Assembly (NCBI GenBank): GCA_040954595.2
Contig: CM082597.2
Coordinates: 558,001 to 622,000 of the forward strand
Length of the DNA stretch: 64,000 nucleotides
Source of the DNA: Balanoglossus misakiensis
Taxonomy: Eukaryota > Hemichordata
Direction: 5' to 3'
Shown: one piece after another, positions 11,798 to 26,018 of the stretch
Numbering within the stretch: position 1 is the stretch's first letter
Layout of the letters: each line of letters begins with the position of its first letter
Notes under the pieces: generated by a model
What the model saw: the letters and a program-made list of their open reading frames with translations, nothing else
What the model was told of the DNA's origin: nothing
The model's database searches: none
Made by a program: the position numbers and the translations under genes

Positions 11798-13090
11798 CCA
11801 TGGTGACTGATCAACAGAAGGAAAAGAAATGTCTCCACACAAACAAATCTTATTTTACTGTACACTCAAATCTAAATTCAAGGTTTTCTGGGTCGCCACT
11901 GTGCATTTCAGAACAAAATCTAATTTTGCTTATATTTTCCTATATTTTTCATTTTTGCTTTCATTCCACATGAGAAAAGTTTTTTTTTCTGCTCACTTAC
12001 ACTGTGTTAATTTCTTGTAATTTTTTTGTCGTCAAACCAGTGATTTTACTGTCCATGTTGGAGAGATGTAGTAGGATACAAAGAAACCCCTGTGATTTGG
12101 TGCCACCCACTGGCAAGAATTTATAAAATACTTGTATGACATATCATGTTGATAATTGTGAGAGGAAAATTTAAGAAATTGATATCATTGCCAAGTGATT
12201 TTTTCATCCATAAAAAGAGCGATATTTTTATGGTTTTACCGTTCACAAGAAAACACTAGTTCATAGGGACAGCGTTTTGTGTGCTTTAATTTTTTATTCC
12301 GACAATGGAAACACTTCTTGAAATAACTCTCTTTATTTTTACAGGACATAGCAATAATTCAACACAACCATTTGGTACATTTCATTGGAATGGTTGAAAC
12401 CATTCACCAGAAAAAGGGGTGAAAAGGTAAAGATTGGAGGCGTTTCAATCTTGAAGTCGCTCTGCTCTGTTGTAGCGCCCCCAAGTGGTGGAATATTCAG
12501 TTTCTTTTGTTGGATTCTAATGTCCTGCCATTTCCGCTACAAAAATGTATTACAACGCAGTTTCAATTTTTCCTAAACTTGTGTAAAAATTCTTTTATGT
12601 TTATTGAATGGATTTTAATAATGTAATAATAAATTATGAAGAAATAAAAATCTTACAATTTGAGAATGGACTGAATGTGGATTGAATGTGAAGCTACAGT
12701 AGGCAGGAATATCAGTGCTTATGAACAAAACTTTCCCTTCAGTAACACACTGCTTTCATCATGTGATCCTAGGAAACATTGCACAAATGGACACGTATGT
12801 TCTAACACTACGCACCCGTACATTTTCGAAAGCTTTATAAAAATAACTAGATATGAATATTAAAACTTATTTTTAGAAATTTATGTATTTGTCAATTTGG
12901 GTGTGGTGCTGTGTGTGTGTTTTGGAACCAATATTGTACACAGAGATGAATTTTTACTGTAGAGGGAGTTTTTAAGCAAAGAAATTATTCAAGATTATAT
13001 TTTGGTTTTACCGCTGGCCAGGCCCGTTGTAACTTTTAAGCACTGTCTATGTACTGACGGTATATTTTTTTAAGTCGGCAAATGCCGGCG
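11798..13090 (+). other. DPAGT1 3' UTR and spacer before C2CD2L
   Basis: AT-rich, no convincing coding exon. The likely poly(A) signal AATAAA lies at 12643-12648, giving a 3' UTR of about 850 nt. The remaining 440 nt lead into the next promoter. Confidence 0.5.
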
Positions 13091-13092
13091 TT

Positions 13093-13143
13093 TTATTCAA
13101 CAGTGCGCCCGCCATTGGCAAAGGCTGAGAAGATGGCGGCTAT
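13093..13143 (+). promoter_or_regulatory. Probable TATA-less promoter of the C2CD2L homologue
   Basis: A GC-richer patch contains an inverted CCAAT box (ATTGG) and AAGATGGCGGC at about 13130-13140, a close match to the YY1 motif that often overlaps start sites. The motif's ATG opens a 13-codon uORF if transcription starts upstream of it. More small uORFs lie between here and the start at 13574. Confidence 0.45.
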
Positions 13144-13573
13144 TTTTATAGCAATGGGTCGCATAAATCAGTAGGATTTTGTGAATTCCGTGAATTGTTG
13201 GTGGTGTATCCGTCACGAAATCCGATTCACTTGTCTTGTCGTTGCAAACGGGTTTTTGTGGAGTTTGATCGGAAACGGGCTATCGCGGGGCTCGGCTGCG
13301 AAATTGCCATGGTAACATTACCACGGAAGTATTACTGATTGGTGACAGTATATTCTCCTTACTTCTGTGTGACTGAATGAGGACGGCTGGGACAAGCATT
13401 GACAGAGGAGGTAAGCTGCCTCTCCTCCTGTGAATCGCCGCGTTTTGCACTGAGAACGGCGGACTATCCCCCTAAACAGGACACCCTCCACGGAACTTAT
13501 GGTCTGAGAGAAGATCTTGACCCATCGGGATCTCAAATTAACTGAACAGGGACGAGATCACCAGAAAAAAAAG

Positions 13574-16500
13574 ATGCCATTCGATGCCAACATGACAGAA
13601 GCCATCAAAGATGGTGTACTGCAGTACATTGAAAATGTGCGAGCTGGCAAAGTTGATATTTTGGATGTGTTTCTGGTCGGGTGGGTCGTTTTTACGATTC
13701 TGACCGTTGTCATCACGTCGTGGGTGACGAAGATAATAACGAAGAGACGACAAGCGGCCGGAATTTCGGGAGCTGCTAGCGGCGGTCATGTACAGCGGCA
13801 AAGGTCGGTTCGTCAAGATGGGAAATCGGCGGAGACTTGTGACTGGGTCAATTCGACCATCGCCTGGCTTTACATGCACCACAGCCAAGCTCCCGAATTC
13901 GTCCATTGCTGGTTGAAAGCTCTCAACGACCAGACGAAGAAACAGGGGGTACGTAGCTATAAAACGGAGCACCCATAAATATAACAAAAGCGCTAGCACG
14001 ACTTCTGTATATTACATCTGTCATCCATGTTTATTTTTGTGAAGCTATATTTCATTCTACATCATCTGTCTTCACTGAGGGTTTCATTTTGATCTCGTTT
14101 GTCATTTGTGTAACACGAAAACCGCTTGATTTACTTAAGCCCTGGCGTGTTAGGGTAAGAATGCAAGAAATGTTATTTATTTTTGACATTTCTTGTACGT
14201 GATATGACACCCAGTTGATGTACTTTCCATACTTAGAGATGCAGCCATGCCCACCACTGTATTGGTAGTGAGAGTTCATTCGACTCCCACACATAATCGT
14301 GTATGCATTGATGTATTTAGAGGGAAAAAGAACCTTACCAAAACCTGGTAGTGCATATTTGTTAGACGTAAGAAAATACAATCAATATATAGAAACAAAA
14401 CACCCTTTTGTCAGTGTAGGAAGCATTGCTCAGCTTAAAACGACAAAATATCTCTCTTGCTGCCCTTTTCCCATAAATTATGTTTGATACAAAACACCAT
14501 TGATGTTTGGCTACTTTAGATTATTCATTTATTGCCGAAAATAATTCTTCATTTACTCATTAAAGTAGGGGGGGGGGGGGGGGGGAGTCTTCAAAATTGC
14601 CTTGAAATTAAGACTTTCAAAATGGCCGCCAAATTTGAGGTTCAAAATGGCCGCCTGTATCTGTGCTTAGTCTATGGCATTCAAAATGGCCGCCAAATTT
14701 AGTGACTTTGACAATCTCTATGGTAAACATTATGGAGAAATTTTACTCATAGTTCAACCACACACACCTTCCATCCAACTTGTAGACACGAGAGTGAAAA
14801 ACTTGCCGAAATGAATATTCGGTGTTTACCATTTATTCATTTTGGCGAGATTTTTACTCTCATATCCTACAAACGTGATGGTTCAATGTTGATTCACTAT
14901 ACATCCACATGTGCATTAGCATAGACAGTGTAGTGAATCAAACATAATAAATGGGAAAAGAAGAGTGAGAGAGAGACTTTGTCCGTTTAAGAGAACATAA
15001 TCAATATAAAAACAAAACACCCTTTTGTCAGTGTAGGAAGCATTGCTTCAGTCTTAGGTGACAGTGAATGTTGCTATGGTAACACATATGCGCATTGTCC
15101 ATTGCAAGTTGATTTCAGTGGCTACTATGACAATGCATTATGCGGTTGCTTGAGAAATGTGTGTGGATAAATTTAGTTTCTTGTCTTTCTGTTGCCAATG
15201 TGTGTAGACTTAGTCCATTATGAATGGACTAGGACATTTTGAAGTAAATAATTAGCTATATATAGTCATTCAGCATTTCAGTAATGATAATGACTGCCTT
15301 TAATGAAATAGCTTGTAATTGGCTCAAATAGCTATCTTTTAATTCCCAATTCATCTGTGTATATTGTTCATACATGTAGCAAGCTTCTGCTTTTCATTGG
15401 TTTTCCTGGGCCTGCTTATTTGTTCATAGGGGTGAAGTTGCCCCTCCCATTCTCTTTGGGGGTGCATTCAGTAGTCCATGTCTACTATATTTGAAATGGT
15501 TTAGCCCAAGCCAAACATATTATATAAATTGATTTGCAAATGATGAGCAGGTTCATGCATTATTAATTTCTTTTATTATTATTGTGCTCTAATGAAAATG
15601 TCAAACCTCTTTCTGAATTTCACTGCAATTGCTATGACCTAGTTCTCTACTGTAGTAAATTTTGTAACAATTTCTCAAATCAATTACTTAGTAAGATAAC
15701 ATTTAGATCAATTTCATCGTTTGTAGTGGACTCTGATTCAGTCTGAACTGGTGTATTAAGCAGCAGAGACTGGAACAATGGAAGTCTCAAGTGAACAGTC
15801 TTCTGCAGAAACCTCACACTGGTTGACTGAGTCAGCCATGTCATAAAATGTCTGGTAGTAAGGTTGATGTTTCCTGAATCCCAACAGTTGTCATGACAAC
15901 TGAGCTGTTGTTACCGGATAGATATGTGCATGTACCATCACTGCATGCTGTGTCTTGTCTGTCGTTCTCCATCGACCATTTTACTTCATTCAGGGTTTCT
16001 TTATTAGTAGGGCTGATAGAGAGTCTGGTCACAGCAGTGTTTACGAAAAAAGATGAACATGCCTATAGGACCAGTCACAAATGAAAATGTGTTCTCAGAC
16101 AGGTTGACCTTTACAGTAATGCAGTTGTGTAGAGAGTGTGTCTGAGGCAAAGCCATGCTGTGTATTTTATTGCCACTAAATTTTGAAGATTTCATTAAAT
16201 TTTGAAGATTGGACGAACACTTATTTTGTATTAGGCATTTCGTTATGGTTATGGGAGTAGAATATGAACTGGCATTGACACACAAATCAAAATATGACAA
16301 AATAGCCAACAGTTTGAGCTAACAGAGCTTTACAGCAAGAGAGACATTGTGGAATTTCATCCATCCAAAGAATTCCAGACACTCCGGAATCCTCATTCCC
16401 GTTCTGTGACCCTGGAAGAAAACATATCAGGGTGAACGTTGTAATAGAATTGGAAGTCATTTAACTCCAGGGGTCATGAGGTCATGACCTCATACAGAAA

Positions 16501-19500
16501 GGTCATACCAAAGTATTCAATCTGTGAGTTTTGATCCATCATGTGATAGGATAGTTTTGGTAGCATATAAAGGTTGACATGCATGATTGCATATATTATT
16601 TTTAGACTGTCCAGGGCAGGTTAATAACTTAGAGCAGAGGCTGGTCATGTTGCTAGATTATCTCATGGATATTTCTATCAAATTACAATCAGTTTATTTT
16701 CTGGTCATGATGAGTCAGAGGCCACAAGCAAAGATACTTTCATGAAAGACAGTAAAGAATCGACTTGTATTCTACAGGATTCAGACCAAGGGCTACTGCA
16801 CTACCGGTAATTCACATTGCAATTAAATCCACATCCCCCAAAAAGATGTTTCACATGATTCCTGAGCGCATCCTTACCAGACAGACAAAAAACAAACTCT
16901 GTATGTTAATATGTTCAAAATAATGTTTTCATTGCTCAGCTGAGCGAAAGATAGCCGTAGGGACAGGGCTGTCTACCAGCAGTACTACCATTATTAAATT
17001 TATTTATATGCAAATTCACACAACATTCAGTGTGACATAATCAGCCATTAAATTCAGTGACAGTATTGTTCTGAGGTATGATTTGGACAGCACATTTGTA
17101 TCAATTTATTTACCAATGGAACCAGAATAACAATTACTCAAGCTGTCTATGGTAACAACGCTGACCAAGTTTGAAACTTAGTACTGTATGTCTCTGGAAA
17201 TTTTTATACAATCGCTTTTCTGGAAACTGACATTCTCAAGGGTTATTAAACGGTCAATTGCGAAATAACGTTTAGCCTAAAGGCCAGGTAATATGCAATG
17301 AACAACACTTCATACAGCCGTAATAGCTTTTTAATCCCATATTGAATTTTTCTGTCACAGAACACAGGCATGGTACATGTCAATACACATTTGTCTCTGT
17401 CATGTAATGTATCAAAAATGATTTTTTCTGGTGAAACTGAAATACATGGTTTTATACTTTAGTTGATATTTACATACATTGTACCTGTCACTAGTTTTTA
17501 GTTTTTAGTTTTACCACTTTATTACACACCTTTTTTGTTCTGTAATAATGCATATAACCACTAATAAACAGCAGTTTGCAAGCATTTACACTACATGTCT
17601 TTTAGTTCATATACAACTATATGCAACAGCAAAACAATCAATTTCAATACAGTGTTTAATGATGATTGCTACAACAGTGTCTCTCTTGACTCTGCTAAAA
17701 ATGATAGAAAGGTATGGCTACCTATAATTAGATGGAAAAATTAGTCCTTGATTATTTCATAGTACAATGGGTATAAACCTGCTGTATTCAATTGCCAGAT
17801 CATACTCTTAACAATGCTGGTCAAGCTAATTGCTTTGTGCCGCCAGGGTGACCTTCCATATGGATTTGTGTCATTTTTGTATGTTACCTGTGTGTTGTAA
17901 AAAAATAAGCAAAATGCTCCTGAATGATGTACTAATATTGTATTATGTCTTTCATGTGGTTGACATGGCTATAATAGGTATGTGTTCCATTTCAAGAACA
18001 ACTGTCCATGCTGCAAATACCATATTGACACTGTTGTTCTGTTTTCTAGAAAGTATACATACTTGAATATTTGAAATGAAACTTTCACTATGGTTTTATC
18101 TCTTGTCTGGTATGCAAACTTGTAATGCAAATGCACTGTGGGATATGCAAATATCAATTGTAATTATGCAGATATCAATTGTAATTATGCAAATAAGACT
18201 GAAACATCCTTTTCTCCACCAGTTACTTGAGAAGACACTCCTTTCCATTGTACAGCACAAAGGCACTGACAAGAACAGAAGTGAAATTGACATCAGCACC
18301 AATTTTAGGGTGTTTTTCAACCCTTTTCAATATTATTACCTGAAAACTGTAGTTGCACTAATAAAAGTGGACACAGAGACACATGCAGACCTGCTTGCTG
18401 ATCATTCAAAATGTAACCAGATGTGGACTTTTTGGATACAGAGCGATTAAAAAACATTGGCCACTTCTGAAACTGTTTGCCAATGTCAATATTTTTGCTG
18501 TTCTTATCAGTGCTTTCCTGCACTAGTACATGTTCCATGAAAAGAAGTGGCTTATTGTTTAAATAGAGAGATGTATGTAATATTCAGATCTGATAAATAA
18601 TTAATCCATTTGTTGGTACAACTGCAGATGTACATGCGGGATGTGGCATCATTTTTGTTTAGATTACCCTTTATTTGTATTCTGCAATCATGTGATGAAC
18701 AGTTTCTAGCTGTTACATTCTGAACACCTTGTGAATTAGGCCTCATATCAGACTCCCATTTCATGATGAAATGAACACAATGATACAAGGTGTGTTCGTA
18801 CACGCCTTGCAAATACATACATATTTCTAACTGGGTCAGCTCTGGGTTAACCCCAGACTGGAAAGTTTAGCACCTCATTGATTGTATTGGCACAGAAACC
18901 ATAAACAATAGTGCAGCCTTGTATTTTTGTAGGCCACCACTACTATTCCTTCAGAACTTAAAGTGTGTCAGCGTGTGTGTGATTCCACTTGACCATCTGG
19001 ACAGGATGTCTATTTGACAGTCTAAACTTATCATTTAAAGTTACATGTATGAAATTTATTTTCTGTTGAAAAAAATGTAGCTTGAAATTTTGTGTTTCTG
19101 TAGTTTTGAGTACTAGTTGGAAATCAAGCAACTATACCTCATATTTTACCAAGAAAGTTCCACTGTCTGTGTATGCATGCCATATACAGGGTACTGTCTG
19201 ATCATGATGCAAAGTGTGTGCTGTTATCTTGTGATCAAATTAGCTACAGGCCTCCAATCTAAACCTTTGTAGCTCTAGCTCTTTTGTCTGTAGTTGACTC
19301 TATGTTTAAGCTTGATTGATTGATTGCACGTTTGTTAAAGCTTGCATGTAATTCTCTGTCAGCCAAGTCTTAGCCTTTATTGCATTAAAGTGCACTTGTC
19401 TGATTGCGTTGAAATGAATCCTCTGTACATTTCTCCCTCAGAGTGCATCAAATTCTCACGTAAAACTGTAAGATACAGAGGGCTATGTGATGTCAATTCT

Positions 19501-22500
19501 AACACAGTTGGGGTCACAGAGGTTACATTGAGTGTGTATAGGCCAATTGCCTTCTGTAGTGCAAAGGTCCTGTATGTGACATTAAAGTGCAAATAGTTAA
19601 GACAAGAATTCATCAGGTCTGCAATGCACAGTTCTTCTCTCGCAGAGGGAGACGTCACTCTAAACCAAACTTGTCAATCCATATGTACACATGGTTTATC
19701 CCAGCAACATTCCTTCAAGTGGTGATGGAGAACATTCCTGGAATTGCTTCATGTCTTCTGTCTGAACTTATTTATCACATGGCAACTAGATTTCAAATAT
19801 TTGTGATTATTGCTCAAGCCACTTGTGGGCAAAGGAACTGCTGCAATACTGACATTTTCTATTCCTTGTCCTAGTACATGTGACGAGGTACATTTGTATA
19901 ATTACTGTTAGGATTTCCGTGCATCACCTTTGGCACTAAACTTAAAAGTCTTGCATTAGTGTACACGACCCCAGGGTATTTAATATACAGAGTGTTCTTC
20001 GAGTCCACAGACATTAGCGTTGCTGTTAGAGTGTACTCTGAATACAAATTATTTTACCATGTGTGCTGTTATGTTACTTGTAGATTGCACCTCAGTCACA
20101 TATCCATGAATTGTCCATAGAGTACCTCTTACATTTGTTCAAATACTGGAATAACTGGACACAATATGTGTACCATACAGATAACGCAATGTCTCAGACT
20201 TCTATATGACTGGTGTTCAGATGGATTACTCAACACCATTCACTGCTTTGGTGAGGCTTATCACAGAAAGAGTTCTGTAAAAGACTGACACAGAATGTGG
20301 CCTTGATTCGCACATGTTTTCCCCAAATTTGGAGTTGTTTACTTCTTATGGTTTCAAGTTTACACCCCTTCTTCTGATTTATTAACTGACCCAGCATCTG
20401 TGTTCTTTGCTGACCACATTTTTATCTGTTGGACTTTTTGTGTGGTTTCAAACTCTAGCCAGCAGATTAGCTATAGTGTGTACACAATTAGCTTTCTTGT
20501 CAAGGATGTGAATGACAAAATTAACCTGGTGAGCATTTAACGAGGTTATTGAAGTCAATTAGTGTGAGTTTTAATCAGTGTGTATCTTATTGGTTCCATC
20601 CAATATTCGATGATTATCCACAGTAAAGCATGTAATTATGGGCGTCGGCAATCCATGTCAATCGTCCCTTTCACTGAAAACAGCTGCTGCAGTTCTGTCC
20701 ATTAAAATCTACTGCAAAGCAGAAATGGTATGTTAAGTGTTAACATTGGGGGTTATAAGTTCTGTGTGTTCAGCTTCTACACTGCTACACAAATATTCAC
20801 ACCACTATGTGTTTGCATCTTTATAATGGCCGCCCTGATAATTGTCTCGGCTGATGGGAGACTGATATTTTTCCCATCATAAAATCTAAGTCAAGTTGTC
20901 TTGGTGGACAGCATCCCTTCATTTTTATGCAGAACTATTTCAGGTCAACTAGAGATTATCATTCGGCCAATAACCTCTTGCAACTACTTACACAGCATCA
21001 TACTAAAAATATGTTCATTTGCATACTGTTGCTTGCATGTACCGGCACAATATTTAATGGGTTAGATGTCATCTTGTTCAAGTTGATAATTTTTGCATAA
21101 TTGTGAATGTTACAGGTACACATATGCATAGATGTGCTTCATCATATTATTAGGTTAATTATTTAGTGTTTTTAACAAGGTCTATTCGAATGCTAGGTTT
21201 CACCTATTATGTATGCAGTCAAAATGGAACAAATGTGATGATCCTAAACTAGAGTGTAACTTAAGTGTTTTCAATGGAAACACTTGACCCACAGTTGACA
21301 TTTTAATATCAGCGAGCAATTAAGCAGAAGTGAGAGAGTTGGGATTCGAAAAGATAGAAGATAGCTAAAAGCCTATTATGAAATCAAAACAGGTTTTGAG
21401 GAAGCTGTATAGGTTGAAATTACTAATAGGAAAGGTGTGTTGTGGTTTATGTTGATATCTTATACACAAACTACACAATATATACCAGTTCATATTTCTG
21501 ATGGAAATGTGTAGAGCTGTGTTAATTTCGTCGTGTAATGGATCTAGGTGTGGTATTAATAGTATTGACACAATTGTCGAGGCAAATATAATATTAACTT
21601 TTATGTAACATACCCTGGTAAATACATGATGATATTTGTCTAAAAATGAGAATTCATTGTAGGGTTGCTATATTAATTTAATTTTCAATCTTACCTACAT
21701 GGCAACTATAATTTCCTATTGCTGTATATTTAATATGTACATTCACAATTAAATTAAAACTAAAATCGGGTGAGGGATAAATATCCAGATGCGTATAATA
21801 CACGTCAGTTTAATGGTTTTTATCTCCATTGTTTTGTCTCCTTTTGATATTCTCTTATTGAATGCCACCTGCTCTTTAATTGCTTGAATCTTTTCTGTCT
21901 GGAAAATTGAAATTGTGTGTTCCTGTTTTAGACCATCTGGTGTTGTACATATGAATCATCACTTCATTAAAATCAAGGTGATAGAGAAGTTATTTTGAGA
22001 TCGGCATGTTTGAGAGAGTTGCCACTTATTGGCCTTTAACCCTTTCACCACCATGGTTCAGTCCAAATCCATGGTTTTCGATGGTAAGGTTGGACCTCTA
22101 TAGAGGAAACTGTTGGTGTGTGTTTCATTGAATGTAGAATAACTAACCTCTTTGCGTTTGCACGTCTATTTTTATCACAACATGTACAGACAATCTTATA
22201 TGTGACTTACAGTGTTCCATTAGTAATGCGGTAATGTGATCTGCCTATATCATTTCAAATATAATATTCTAGCGTGTTCCTGATGACAATATTGGAATAT
22301 ACAATATGATCTCACATTTTTTGAAAAAAGGGATTTTGTTTTATAAAATTAACAAAGTCAGTATCCATCAGAGAAAGTTACTACCATCGAAACAGACAAA
22401 TATGGTAACTTGTTGGATGCCAGACTGCCTCTGGTACATCACATGTGATTGGCCAGAGGTCACATGATGACTCTAAATATATTAGTTCACAATTTTCTAC

Positions 22501-25500
22501 CACTTACACTTTGAAAACTCAGACTTAAAAAGAGTATTCCTGTTGCAGATTTAACATGAAAATAATTGAATATCACATATATGCATAATGATAAATTATT
22601 CATAGAGTTTTGTGACATGAAATAAATATGTAATGAAGAAAGACTCATGATATTTGCCGCGATTGTAAATGCTAATTAATCATTCATATGGACTTGGCCA
22701 TTATAGCAGCAGTGGGATGGGTTTGATGAATGCCATATGTGTGTGTTTCCATAGTTCTGTTGACTGTATTAATGTGTATTTCAACTTCATGTTTTGAGTA
22801 AAGATTATGAATTAGAAAAGGGATAATTGATGATTATCATACTGTTCTATTGGACATATAGCCAGACTTTTTTTCCAGTCATAAATGTGACGTAATCTTC
22901 AATAAGACTTCAAGTTTTATTAGGTTGACAGCTATATGTAATATCACAGGTCAATAGAATGAAGAACATACTTGATAACAGAGTGCAGTATTTTGTAAGG
23001 TCATGACAGCTTTTCAAATTGTAATTCAGAAATATTTCACATACTTGACACAGCAAACATAGCAATAGAGTGAGTGTATTGAACCTAAAGTGAGAAAACT
23101 TGTGCAAGGTTTTTTCGATTGCACAAGGGAGGCTGGATTCAGTCTGGAGTGACTGTAGACATGTTTATTGCATAAAATTGACATTAAATGGTAAAACTGA
23201 TCTGAATCCAGCTATTTAATAATCAAGTGAAATGGGGGATGAATCGAGTCTGTCTGGTTTTGACAGAGACAAGAAAAGACATACTAGATATTAGGCGAGT
23301 GTGCCTTTTGTGTTTGTTCCAATAAAGAGGAACACAGAACTGAAAATCAGAGCAAATGATAAATCACTCTTTGACGAGGAAATTTTATTAGGCTCAGAGA
23401 CCTTATGTTGAGTGCCTTTGTCTCAGCAAGGATTACCTTCACAAGAAATTGGCCTTAGCAGGTTAAAGCGTGCTGCTGTGTTCGAGCTGTAAATATCCAT
23501 TTGAAGTGAGAACAGCAGGGGGTTACCAAGGACTGCTAAGTGCCATGATTTCACATCTGTCAGAGACATAATCATTCACAAGGCTTGTAGCAGATCAACT
23601 GGTCTTAAATTACAATTGATATCCAGGGATCCAGATGACATCCGTGCCACAAGAGGGCGTCGTTCACAAGGGAACGTAAATGCAGTTTTACGTTCAATCA
23701 CTGTACATGTAGTTGAAAAGTAAATAAACTAGAATTTAATGGTGAACCCATGTATGGTATTCGACCTACATTACACCATCCTGTATCCGGTATAAAATGT
23801 ATTTATCAGCCGTTAATAAAACTTTTATTTTCCTTTTTTGAAAATACAGAGCTCTGTCCAAGTGACATTCGATAGGATAAAAACTGGCAGTTTGCCGCCC
23901 AAGATAAGTGACATCAGAACAGATGCTGGCCCTAGAAACATCCTTGTAAGTATGGCTGTCCTCCATCTTATTAATGCAATTAAATTTTACTTTTATCCCG
24001 TACACATGCTCATCTATTTTCGTCTACATTCGTTGATGTTTGTGAATGGAAACAATAGAAAGATAAAGTTGTTAATGTATGTTTTTGTTTGTGTTTCAGA
24101 CTGTAACATGTGTTGTGGAGGCATCCGATGTGTCCTTTGTCATCTTTGCAACTCAACAGACATCAGCTAGTGTTAAATTATCGACATGTGATGTCCATGT
24201 GGCAAAGCTGGCTGGTCAGGTGGGTGACACATGCCTGTCATGTGATAAATTTTCATGATTTGAGTTGTCTCAGATATAAGATATGAATGCCAGTTAAGGC
24301 AAGATGTAGGAACCAGGTTTTGTTGCAAATCAAATTTCTTTCAGCTTGGTCACTGAACACTGCGAGGTTGAACCGAATTCTGCTAATGAATACGTGAAAT
24401 CATTGCACTTTCAAAGTTATGACACACACTGAGTACAACATCAAACATCAATAGACACTGAGACACTTCTAAAGATCAGGTTTTGACGACGTTGCACATT
24501 CTGTTATTGGTTGCTTGCTACTTATTCCTTGTTTCACCCACTGACCATTTTGTTACAAATTCATAACCACCCTTTCTGATAATTTTGCATTTCTCACTTT
24601 ATTAATATTTGCATTTTGTATGCATATTGCCATGGATACAGGTCAAATTGCAGGTTTGTTGACCCATTCAGAATATTTGACTGTTTAGCATTTCATTTCT
24701 CTGCACAGTTCCATCATTTGGCATTTCATTTGCTTTGTACCCTTATTGACATTATCAACATTATCATTTTCGAGATTTGCATTTTCTGTTCTCATTATTT
24801 CAGTCATCTTGTATTAAAGTCCTCTTTCACTGTTTTACTAGTAGTTCACCATTTTCTTTCTCTATTTTGGCACTGAAGTTAGTGTTCTCTGACAACTGCA
24901 CAGTAAAACTGAAAGAATATAGTCACTTCCATAATTTTGTTTGTGATATTGTAGCAAGAGGTTTCTCCTTCATTTGTACAAATGTGAAATTTTGTCATAG
25001 ATCGATCAGTTGAATGCACGAAGGCAATATTGCATTGCACTGTGTTATATGACACAGGGCAATATTACGTTGGATAAAGGCATTATTACACAGCAGGGTC
25101 ATGGGCAGTATCTCATAGATCATTATTACACCTGATCATCATAGGTATGACATATTAATTTCCAAACTGTATAAAGACATATCTTCTCTCTTCAAGTTTT
25201 GAAATTAGGTATTAATTTTCTTGAATATTTATTTTAGGTGCAATGTAAAGTCGCGTGTATCACTGAAGAAATTCAAGTCACTGCCATGTTTGATGGGAAG
25301 CCGGAACTCAATCTTACAATGAAACCACAAAACTCTGCCATGGTAATTTATTTCAGTGTTTTTTTCATTGGTGCTTCAATAGTGAGCCACCATCGATTGC
25401 TAATGGGATAAGAAACCTGGTCTGTAAATGTTGTACCGAAGTATTAGAACAGAAATGTTGGAAAGAAAACTGATTGGTTTAAAGTATTTCTTTTGCAATT

Positions 25501-25986
25501 GTAAGAATTGAATGATAAGAAAATGGTTTCTTTTATATTCTCCGATTTATCATTTCAGGACGACTTAGTGGATTTGGTGATTGTTGAAAACATCGTACGC
25601 GATGCCATCGTGAACGCCATGACCACGTACACCCTGTCTGCCAAGAATTTACCCAAAGACATCATCATGTCTTCATCAAGTTACCAGACCAGTTCTTCAT
25701 TTCAACCTGTGGTAATTCTGACTCTGTTCTCCAGTCTCAGTCGTGCATTGATTTGTCTGGAAAGTTAGGCTGATATTTTACTGTGTCGTATGTGATATTG
25801 TGAAATGAAAACAGGTGTTTCTTTTTTGCTTTTAGACGAATGTCTCTCGTAGATACCAAACAACCGTGCAAGGAGACGCTCCAAATAAACCACCACGTGC
25901 ACATGATAGAAGATTACTTGTGAAAGGTTTGTCTATTTTCTTTGTAACTGTTCGCTATGTGATTGTTTATGAACAAGTGCATCCAT

Positions 25987-26018
<32 letters not shown>

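Larger units (their letters stand above)
14377..15050 (+). repeat. Separated ~50-bp direct repeat in intron 1
   Basis: The segment around 14377-14432 recurs at about 14995-15050. Both contain AACAAAACACCCTTTTGTCA followed by GTGTAGGAAGCATTGCT. The spacing is about 618 bp and the flanked interval contains the G run and the inverted repeats, so this may be one composite element. Confidence 0.6.
13949..23849 (+). other. C2CD2L: First intron of the C2CD2L homologue (9.9 kb)
   Basis: Bounded by a GTACGT donor and a CAG acceptor, both phase 0. I see no coding exon inside. It holds an 18-nt G run, three copies of a CAAAATGGCCGCC motif, a nested inverted repeat, a separated 50-bp direct repeat, a nuclear-receptor palindrome, a POU octamer cluster and a half copy of an inverted-repeat element, each listed separately. 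Confidence 0.7.

Noticed and set aside
13517-13573. N-terminal extension of the C2CD2L frame
   Set aside because: The upstream codons begin with TTG, not ATG; the first ATG is at 13574.
13538-13999. 153-residue antisense frame over C2CD2L exon 1
   Set aside because: It is a shadow of the real coding exon with no family features.
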